Shown piece after piece: positions 57,993-64,000 of a stretch of 64,000 bases of DNA. Position 1 is the stretch's first letter. Each line of letters begins with the position of its first letter. Made by a program: the position numbers and the translations under genes. Location of the stretch: contig JAPKYZ010000089.1 of assembly GCA_026394055.1 (NCBI GenBank), positions 43,458-107,457 on the forward strand, in the 5' to 3' direction. Below the pieces are notes generated by a model. That model worked only from the letters and a program-made list of their open reading frames with translations. It did no database searches and was not told where the DNA came from. The stretch comes from Acidobacteriota bacterium. GTDB taxonomy: Bacteria > Acidobacteriota > Terriglobia > Bryobacterales > Bryobacteraceae.

Positions 57993-59344
57993 TCCTGACC
58001 AATAAGGCCCTTTCCCGCCGCAGCCTGTTGCGTGGCCTGGGCACAGCGGTCGCGCTGCCCTTCCTCGATGCCATGTCCCCGGCCCTGGCTGGTCCGGCCA
58101 AATCTGGCGCCGCGCCGCTGCGTATGGCGTTTGTCTATGTCCCGAACGGGATCATCATGAAGGACTGGACGCCGGCCGCTGAAGGAAAAGGCTACGCGTT
58201 CACGAAGACCCTGCAAGCACTGGAGCCCTTCCGCGAGCACCTGCTGGTGATGTCCGGCCTAGACCACTACACCGGGCAAGCATTGGGCGACGGCGCGGGC
58301 GATCACGCTCGGGCGGGCGCGACGTGGCTGACGGGCGTCCATCCGAAGAAGACGCAAGGCGCCGACATTCAGGCGGGTGTCTCAGTGGACCAGATTCTGG
58401 CCAAAGAGATCGGCCGCCAGACGACGCTGCCTTCGCTTGAGATTGGTCTTGAAGACAACCGGCTGGTGGGCAACTGTGATTCCGGCTACAGCTGCGCCTA
58501 CAGCAACACGCTCTCCTGGAGCTCACCCTCGACGCCGCTGCCGCCGGAGATGAACCCGCGAGCGGTGTTTGAGCGGCTGTTTGGCGATGGCGAAACCACT
58601 GATCCGGCAGCGCGCATTCTGCAAGCCCGTCAGGACCGCAGCATTCTCGATTTTGTGCGTGAAGACGCGGGACGCCTGGGCAATGCGCTGGGCACCGCAG
58701 ACAAGCGCAAGTTGGGCGAGTATCTGGAATCCGTTCGCGAAATCGAGCAGCGCATTCAGCGCGTCGAAAGCCAGAGCGCCGAAGCGGCCGATCTGCCCGC
58801 TATCGACCGGCCGGGCGGCATCCCGCCCACCTTTGAAGAGCACGCCCACTTGATGGCGGATCTGATCACCATCGCCTTCCAGGCTGACCTCACGCGCACC
58901 ATCACCTTTATGATGGGTCGCGAAGGCGGCAACCGGACCTACCGTTCCATCGGTGTGCCCGATGCGCACCACGGCCTGTCGCACCACTTCAACGACCCCG
59001 AAAAGGTGGCTCGTCTGCAGAAGATCGATCAGCATCACGTGCTGATGTTCAGCTACCTGGTGAAGCGCCTGAAGGAGACCAAGGACGGCGACGGCACGCT
59101 GCTGGACCATTCAATGTTGGTCTACGGCAGCAGCTTGAGCGACGGCAACCGGCACGAGCACCTGAACCTGCCCGCGCTGCTGGCAGGCGGCGGCAATGGC
59201 CGGGTCCACGGCGGGCGCCACGTGCGCTTCCCCAAGGGCACGCCGATGACCAACCTCTACCTGACGATGCTGGACGCAGCAGGCGTCAAGGCCGAAAAGT
59301 TCGGCGATAGCACGGGCAAGGTCAGCCACCTTAGCGATCTGTAA
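57989..59344 (+). CDS. DUF1552 family exported protein
   Basis: A 451-residue protein with a Tat-like leader (LSRRSLLRGLGTAVALPFLD), then the DUF1552 fold related to sulfatase/alkaline-phosphatase-like DUF1501 proteins: VYVPNGIIMKDW, LVMSGLDHYTG, GDHARAGATWLTG, PSLEIGLE, and near the end YGSSLSDGNRHEHLNLPALLAGG. Acidic and His residues in these segments may bind metals. It always accompanies the DUF1592 protein, so the pair probably acts as a secreted complex; its substrate is unknown. Confidence 0.9.
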   Translation: MILTNKALSRRSLLRGLGTAVALPFLDAMSPALAGPAKSGAAPLRMAFVYVPNGIIMKDWTPAAEGKGYAFTKTLQALEPFREHLLVMSGLDHYTGQALGDGAGDHARAGATWLTGVHPKKTQGADIQAGVSVDQILAKEIGRQTTLPSLEIGLEDNRLVGNCDSGYSCAYSNTLSWSSPSTPLPPEMNPRAVFERLFGDGETTDPAARILQARQDRSILDFVREDAGRLGNALGTADKRKLGEYLESVREIEQRIQRVESQSAEAADLPAIDRPGGIPPTFEEHAHLMADLITIAFQADLTRTITFMMGREGGNRTYRSIGVPDAHHGLSHHFNDPEKVARLQKIDQHHVLMFSYLVKRLKETKDGDGTLLDHSMLVYGSSLSDGNRHEHLNLPALLAGGGNGRVHGGRHVRFPKGTPMTNLYLTMLDAAGVKAEKFGDSTGKVSHLSDL

Positions 59345-59355
59345 CTGGTTGCGAA

Positions 59356-59418
59356 GACCGCTTGCTTACGCGCGCGGCTCAGTCCGAGTTTCAGAGCCGC
59401 GACCGTTAGGAAGCCGTC
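59356..59418. repeat. Full copy of dispersed palindromic repeat (family A)
   Basis: Left half 59356-59382 differs from the left half at 54236 by a single base (cttgcttacg instead of cttgctgacg); right half 59389-59418 (tttcagagccgcgaccg...) is its imperfect reverse complement. It occupies the gap between convergent genes, like the copy at 54236. Confidence 0.85.
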
Positions 59419-59429
59419 TGTTCACCGCA

Positions 59430-61490
59430 TCACGCCAGCTCAGTCGGCAAGCGCCAGGCTTCGTCAAATAGCGTGGCCATCACGAAGTCCGGGAAGTCGG
59501 TCTTCTCTCCCGCTTTCAGCACGGCACAGTCACCAAAGCGCGGCATCTGGTATTCGCCCCGGAACTCGCTATCCGGGCACGTCAGGCCGGAGTTGAGCAC
59601 CACGTAGCGATTGGGGTTCAGCGGATTGGGATAGATCATCGCCAGCAGATGGTCCGCGGGCTTGTAGCTGAAGCGCCCCACCTGGATGGCGTCCTTCGAC
59701 CATTTCACCGGCAGCTTGGGCAGCACCTTCGGCATGGAGGTGTTGCTGCCGGGGTCGCCGAACAGCACCAGATGATAGCGGGCGATGTCGTCCGGGGTCA
59801 CCTCTGTATCGTTCTTCACGCGCGGGTGGGCCCGCAGATGTTTGGCGTACTGCTGGTCAAACCGCTGCAACATCCGCAGCGCCATGCGATGCGCGGCATC
59901 GTTCCAGGGCGTGCCGGTGGGCCGGACCAGCAGGAAGGGGTCGAGGAACGCATCATCAATGGGCCCCTGCAAGCCGTGGCGCTTGGCCAGACCCGCAAGT
60001 GGCTTCGCCACCCGCCAACCACCCTTCGCTTTCTCGAGCGTCACCGCCGGCCCTTTCACCCGCAGCGTTTTTCCATCGATCCCGAGCACCGCCGCCGCTG
60101 GCAGCTCGCGCAGGCCCAGCCGCGCGACGTTCTTGGTTGAGATCTCGTAACGCTTGCCGCCCTCCTGGCGCCGGGCGTGGATCTCGGTGCGCTCATAGTG
60201 CTTTTCGAGCAGCTCCGCCGTCACCCAGAAGGAGCGGTTGTAGCGCGTGGTGAAAGTCACAAACCGGATCTCGTCCGGCGAGACGATGCCGCGGTCGCCA
60301 TGCAGCTTCAAGAAGGCGTCGAGCTTCGTGCGTACTTCCGGGCTGGTGCTGTGCCCGGTGTTCTTCGAGATGAAAAAGACCGACGGCGTGCCTTTGGCTC
60401 GCAGCTCATAGGGGTCACCTTCGGAGGGGAAGCCTTCCTTGGCTAGCTGCTCCCGCACCTTGATGGAGGACTCCAACTGCCCGCGCGTGGGCGTGCCCGG
60501 CGGGAGTGGTGGAATCGTGCTGAGCCCGGTTTCATTCTCGCCCCCGTGCCCGGCAATGGGCAGGTTGAAGGCGTTCAACGACCAATCGAGGATGTTCTCG
60601 TAGATGCGCAGCGCGGCCTGCTGGTGCGGGGGAAAGCCCGGCATTTGCGAACGTCGCGGCCAAGTCCCCGCGCCGATCTCCGCGGCGGCGAACCGGTCCG
60701 GATGGTGCAGCGCGATGTGCCAGGCGCCGCAGCCGCCCATCGAAAAGCCGCGCAGCAGGATGCGCTGGGGATCGATCTGGTAGCGCTTCTGGACCTGGGC
60801 GATCGCCTCAAACACATCGGCCTCGCCGGTGTAGTGAAACGCCATGCCGTTCCAGCGGCCATAGATGTCCAGCTGGATCTCGCCCGTGCCGGCCGCGCTC
60901 GAGGCGGGACCTGGTTTCAATTCCCGGTCAATGAAACTGGCCTCGGTATTCTTCTGGTCGCGCCCGTGCAGCCAGACGTAGAGGCGGACGGGCGTGGTGC
61001 CATCGTAGCTGGCAGGCACGCGCAAACCGTAGAGCTGTACGGAACCATCAAGCTCCGAGTTAAACCCATGGACGCGGCGGCCCGGCTGGTTGAGCCACGG
61101 CGATTGGCCGCGCGTCAGCTGTTCGCCGCGCTCCACGCCCAGGTCCAGCACGCGGAAGGCGGCGCGCACATCATCGGCCGTAAAGAACTCTTCGGGAAAC
61201 TTCTGCAGCCACTGTCCAGCCTTGTGGAAGATCTCGACATCGGCCACCAGACCGGCATCGGCCCTGGCGGCCTTGAGTCCACGGACCAGCTCGGCGAGGC
61301 GGGCCACGGTGGCGTCCAGGCGCGCCTGCTCGTCGGGCGTCAGCTTTACAGGCGGTGGCGGCAGGGGCTTGGGCGCGGCTACCGGCTGTTGCGCGAGCGC
61401 TGCGCCAGTGCTTGAAAAGGGCAGTAGGGCTGACAGCGACGCGAGCCAGGTACGCCGGTCGATTCCGTGCGGGAGTTGAGTACCATCCAT
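59430..61490 (-). CDS. Large exported alpha/beta-hydrolase (prolyl oligopeptidase-family esterase)
   Basis: A 686-residue exported protein: Tat-like or Sec signal (DRRTWLASLSALLPF) to ~residue 33, a helical N-terminal region, then the hydrolase domain with nucleophile elbow GFSMGGCGAWHIALHHP and later an HSTSPEV histidine candidate. The C-terminal ~250 residues are a separate mixed alpha/beta region of unknown role. It resembles carbohydrate or polymer esterases annotated as poly(3-hydroxybutyrate) depolymerase-like in soil bacteria. ATG 61490 places the signal at the N-terminus; an in-frame codon at 61610 would overlap the divergent ligase gene. Confidence 0.82.
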   Translation of the reverse strand: MDGTQLPHGIDRRTWLASLSALLPFSSTGAALAQQPVAAPKPLPPPPVKLTPDEQARLDATVARLAELVRGLKAARADAGLVADVEIFHKAGQWLQKFPEEFFTADDVRAAFRVLDLGVERGEQLTRGQSPWLNQPGRRVHGFNSELDGSVQLYGLRVPASYDGTTPVRLYVWLHGRDQKNTEASFIDRELKPGPASSAAGTGEIQLDIYGRWNGMAFHYTGEADVFEAIAQVQKRYQIDPQRILLRGFSMGGCGAWHIALHHPDRFAAAEIGAGTWPRRSQMPGFPPHQQAALRIYENILDWSLNAFNLPIAGHGGENETGLSTIPPLPPGTPTRGQLESSIKVREQLAKEGFPSEGDPYELRAKGTPSVFFISKNTGHSTSPEVRTKLDAFLKLHGDRGIVSPDEIRFVTFTTRYNRSFWVTAELLEKHYERTEIHARRQEGGKRYEISTKNVARLGLRELPAAAVLGIDGKTLRVKGPAVTLEKAKGGWRVAKPLAGLAKRHGLQGPIDDAFLDPFLLVRPTGTPWNDAAHRMALRMLQRFDQQYAKHLRAHPRVKNDTEVTPDDIARYHLVLFGDPGSNTSMPKVLPKLPVKWSKDAIQVGRFSYKPADHLLAMIYPNPLNPNRYVVLNSGLTCPDSEFRGEYQMPRFGDCAVLKAGEKTDFPDFVMATLFDEAWRLPTELA

Positions 61491-61599
61491 CGATTGCCAC
61501 TCTATCGAACTCCACCTAATCCTCGCTGGCTCAGCAGCTGGCGAGTGGTCTCCACGGGCCGCGCCGTGGGAAAGTAGTGGGCAGGACTCCGCACCCGCC

Positions 61600-63045
61600 T
61601 TGAACCTCATCCAACTTTTTGATGTCTCTCTCCGCCTGCGCGCCGCGCAACCGGCGCTCGAATGGCAGGGCGAGATCTACACCTTTGGCGAGATCGATGC
61701 CCGTAGCAACCGCCTGGCCCAAGCGCTGGCCGCCCGTGGGGTGCGGCAGGGAGACCGGATCGCTGTCTACCTGGCCAACCGGATCGAGTTTATTGACCTG
61801 TTTCTCGCCACGCTGAAGTTGGGCGCGATCTTTGTGGCGGTCAACATCCTCTACCGGGAACGGGAGCTGGGACACATCCTCTCTGACTCAGAGCCCAAAG
61901 CCTTGATTGCCGCAGGCGCTGTGCCGGCGGCGTTCCCCACCTGGCAGATTGACGAGCTGACCGCCGAAGGCGCGGCGCTGCCAGCAGACCGTCCGGTGGT
62001 CATCATCGATGGCGACGACGCGGCTTCGCTGATCTACACCTCCGGCACCACCGGCGTCTCCAAAGGCGCCATCTTGACGCACAACAACTTCGCGGCGAAC
62101 ACGGCCAACATTCTCACCGCCTGGCAGATCACGGCGGCGGACCGGCTGTTGCTCGCGTTGCCGCTGTTCCACGTGCATGGGTTGGGTAATGGCATTCATG
62201 CGTGGCTCGCGAGCGGCCTCAAGTTGCGATTGCTGGAACGGTTTGAATCGGGCAAGATTGGCGCGGAGCTGCTGGAGTTCAAGCCCACTCTGTTTTTCGG
62301 CGTGCCGACGATGTACGTGCGGCTGATGGAGCTGGAGCCCGAGATCGCGCGCGAGATCGGCCAGGCGGCGCGGCTGTTTGTTTGCGGCTCCGCTCCCCTG
62401 CCCGCGCAGCTGATGCAGGAGTTTGAAGAGCGGTTCGGCAGCACCATTCTCGAACGCTACGGCATGACGGAAACGCTGATGAACATCAGCAATCCCTACG
62501 CCGGGGAGCGGCGTCCCGGGAGCGTGGGCCTGCCGCTGCCGGGTGTCTCACTGAAGATTCTCTCGGGCGAAGGTTTGCCCGCCGCCCCGGGCGAGACGGG
62601 CGAGCTCTACGTCAAGGGACCGAACGTCTGCGCGGGCTACTGGCGGCGGGAGGAGGCGTCTGCAGCGGCCTTCACCGACGGCTGGTTCCGCACCGGTGAC
62701 CTGGGGATGCGGGAGGCGGATGGCTACTACACGCTCCAGGGGCGCCGTAGTGACCTGATCATCTCCGGTGGCTTCAACATCTACCCGCGCGAGATCGAGG
62801 AGTTCCTGCTGGAACAGCCGGAAGTGGCCGAAGCGGCGGTGGTGGGCATGCCGGACCGGGCGCGAGGGGAACTGCCGTTCGCCTATCTGGTGGCCCAACC
62901 CGGCGCGACCATTGATCCGGCGGTGATGGAAGCGCGATGCCGGGCGGCCTTGGCTTCGTTCAAGCTACCGCGAGGTTTCCTGCAAGTGCCGGCGTTGCCG
63001 CGTAACGCGCTGGGCAAGGTGCAAAAACACTTGCTGCCCCGCTAA
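61600..63045 (+). CDS. Acyl-CoA synthetase, AMP-binding family (malonyl/methylmalonyl-CoA ligase-like)
   Basis: A 481-residue ANL-superfamily enzyme that activates a carboxylic acid through an acyl-AMP to its CoA thioester. Motifs in order: LIYTSGTTGVSKGA (P-loop A3), ILERYGMTE (A5), DGWFRTGDLG (A7), GRRSDLIISGGFNIYPREIEE (hinge A8) and PRNALGKVQKHLL (A10 lysine). Length and several motifs resemble MatB-type malonyl-CoA ligases, but the substrate is not secure. The start is TTG 61600, divergent from the esterase gene. Confidence 0.88.
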   Translation: MNLIQLFDVSLRLRAAQPALEWQGEIYTFGEIDARSNRLAQALAARGVRQGDRIAVYLANRIEFIDLFLATLKLGAIFVAVNILYRERELGHILSDSEPKALIAAGAVPAAFPTWQIDELTAEGAALPADRPVVIIDGDDAASLIYTSGTTGVSKGAILTHNNFAANTANILTAWQITAADRLLLALPLFHVHGLGNGIHAWLASGLKLRLLERFESGKIGAELLEFKPTLFFGVPTMYVRLMELEPEIAREIGQAARLFVCGSAPLPAQLMQEFEERFGSTILERYGMTETLMNISNPYAGERRPGSVGLPLPGVSLKILSGEGLPAAPGETGELYVKGPNVCAGYWRREEASAAAFTDGWFRTGDLGMREADGYYTLQGRRSDLIISGGFNIYPREIEEFLLEQPEVAEAAVVGMPDRARGELPFAYLVAQPGATIDPAVMEARCRAALASFKLPRGFLQVPALPRNALGKVQKHLLPR

Positions 63046-63053
63046 GGCGACCC

Positions 63054-63989
63054 TTAGAGCGGGACAGCCACTTCGGTGAGGATGCTTTCGATGACGCGCT
63101 CCGCCGCACCGGGGCCGCGTTGGGACATGGTGGAGCGGGTGTTCAGCATCACGCGATGCGCGCAGACCGGCACCATCACCTGCTTGACGTCGTCCGGAAT
63201 GACGTAATCGCGGCCGGAGATCAGTGCGAACGCCTGCGCCGCGCGGTACACGCCCTGCGCCCCCCGCGGGCTGACCCCGAGCGACAGCGCTTCATGGGAG
63301 CGCGTCCGGGCCACCAGATCCAGCACATAGTCGACCAGTGCGTCATCCACCGCGACGCGGGTGACCTGCTCCTGTGCCTCCAGCAACGCCTCGGGCGAAA
63401 GCACCAGCGGCTCGGCGACACCCGCATCGGTCTGTTGCTTGCGCACAATCTGCCGCTCGCTGACGCGGTCCGGATAGCCGAGCGTGATGCGAAGCAGAAA
63501 GCGGTCCAGCTGCGACTCTGGCAGCGGGTACGTGCCGTGATGTTCGGCGGGGTTCTGCGTGGCGATCACCATAAAGGGCGCCTTCAAGGGGTAGGTGGCG
63601 CCATCGACGGTCACTTGCCCTTCGTTCATCGCTTCGAGCAAAGCCGATTGCGTCTTGGGCGTGGCCCGGTTGATCTCATCGGCCAACAGGAAGTTGGTAA
63701 ACACGGGACCCCGGACGAATTCGAACCCCGATGTCTGCGTGTTGTAAATCGTGACGCCAACGATGTCCGACGGCAGCATGTCGGAGGTGCACTGCAGGCG
63801 GTGGAAGTCACAACCCACGGACCGGGCCAGTGCGTGGGCCAGCGTGGTCTTGCCGACGCCCGGCACATCTTCAATCAAAAGGTGGCCGCGAGCAAGCAGG
63901 CAGGAGACAGCCAGGCGAAGCGCTTCCGGCTTTCCGCGGATCACTTGAGAGACGGCCTGCTCCAGCGTCCGGACAGCAGATTCCGTCAC
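63054..63989 (-). CDS. MoxR family AAA+ ATPase (may extend past the right window edge)
   Basis: A 311-residue ATPase of the MoxR branch. Walker A is EDVPGVGKTTLAHAL, Walker B FLLADEINRATPKTQSALLEAMNEGQVT, sensor 1 MVIATQNPAEHHGTYPLPESQLDRFLLRI and the C-terminal helical lid follows. MoxR proteins act as chaperones for metal-enzyme assembly and are usually followed by DUF58 and von Willebrand A-domain genes; such partners would lie to the right, outside the window, but this gene reads leftward so they could lie left, where the ligase is convergent instead. GTG 63989 is used; the frame remains open to the edge. Confidence 0.85.
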   Translation of the reverse strand: MTESAVRTLEQAVSQVIRGKPEALRLAVSCLLARGHLLIEDVPGVGKTTLAHALARSVGCDFHRLQCTSDMLPSDIVGVTIYNTQTSGFEFVRGPVFTNFLLADEINRATPKTQSALLEAMNEGQVTVDGATYPLKAPFMVIATQNPAEHHGTYPLPESQLDRFLLRITLGYPDRVSERQIVRKQQTDAGVAEPLVLSPEALLEAQEQVTRVAVDDALVDYVLDLVARTRSHEALSLGVSPRGAQGVYRAAQAFALISGRDYVIPDDVKQVMVPVCAHRVMLNTRSTMSQRGPGAAERVIESILTEVAVPL

Positions 63990-64000
63990 ACCCAGCGCCC

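Overview
This window is high-GC, gene-dense bacterial DNA. The gene content points to Acidobacteriota, probably a Solibacter/Bryobacter-like soil lineage. The supporting genes are a 1014-residue TonB-dependent receptor with an N-terminal carboxypeptidase-like domain, a DUF1592/DUF1552 pair, a DUF1080 protein, two secreted D-aminoacylases, a GH63-type glucosidase and several secreted peptidases. This placement is inference from gene families; there is no rRNA or marker phylogeny here. I see no tRNA, rRNA, CRISPR array, phage or intact insertion sequence, and no gene-free stretch over 300 bases.

Layout. 1-400: 5' end of an MFS transporter (cut by the window edge). 535-1972: Mo-cofactor oxidoreductase plus b-type cytochrome. 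2180-3602: pilin-like protein, EthD protein, DUF3299 lipoprotein. 3683-7370 (minus): operon deoC, GAF-GAF-PP2C phosphatase, lysA. 7406-15242: Ni/Co efflux protein, L-serine dehydratase, S10 peptidase, gluQRS, cytochrome c, DUF1080, CPBP and NUDIX proteins. 15325-20473: TonB-dependent receptor, secreted protein, ECF sigma factor with a likely membrane anti-sigma. 20519-26888: MFS transporter, then a tight minus-strand operon of FHA-GAF-PP2C phosphatase, glycosyltransferase, DegT aminotransferase, NAD-epimerase and methyltransferase. 26957-35137: rlmH, M23 peptidase, accD, two D-aminoacylases, ABC-F protein and a sugar isomerase-like protein.

The most striking region is 35331-43383 (minus): a compact operon encoding a six-heme NapC/ImcH-like inner-membrane cytochrome, a monoheme cytochrome, an OmcA/MtrC-type decaheme, an MtrA/DmsE-type decaheme, an MtrB-like beta-barrel and a four-domain tetraheme cytochrome. 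Together these are the parts of an extracellular electron transfer conduit from quinol pool to cell surface, with 31 predicted hemes.

43565-63989 holds a DapA-family aldolase, an unexplained ferredoxin-domain/ATP-grasp pair, a mutarotase-like secreted protein, the glucosidase, an S9 peptidase, an Xaa-Pro aminopeptidase, an ankyrin protein, the DUF1592-DUF1552 pair, a large esterase/peptidase, an acyl-CoA ligase and a MoxR ATPase at the right edge.

Non-coding features: a dispersed palindromic repeat (half copy near 499, full copies near 54236 and 59356) at gene 3' ends; a BIME-like inverted pair at 35167-35305; an imperfect inverted repeat before the electron-transfer operon; and several -10-like boxes 4-6 nt before the start codon, suggesting leaderless transcription.
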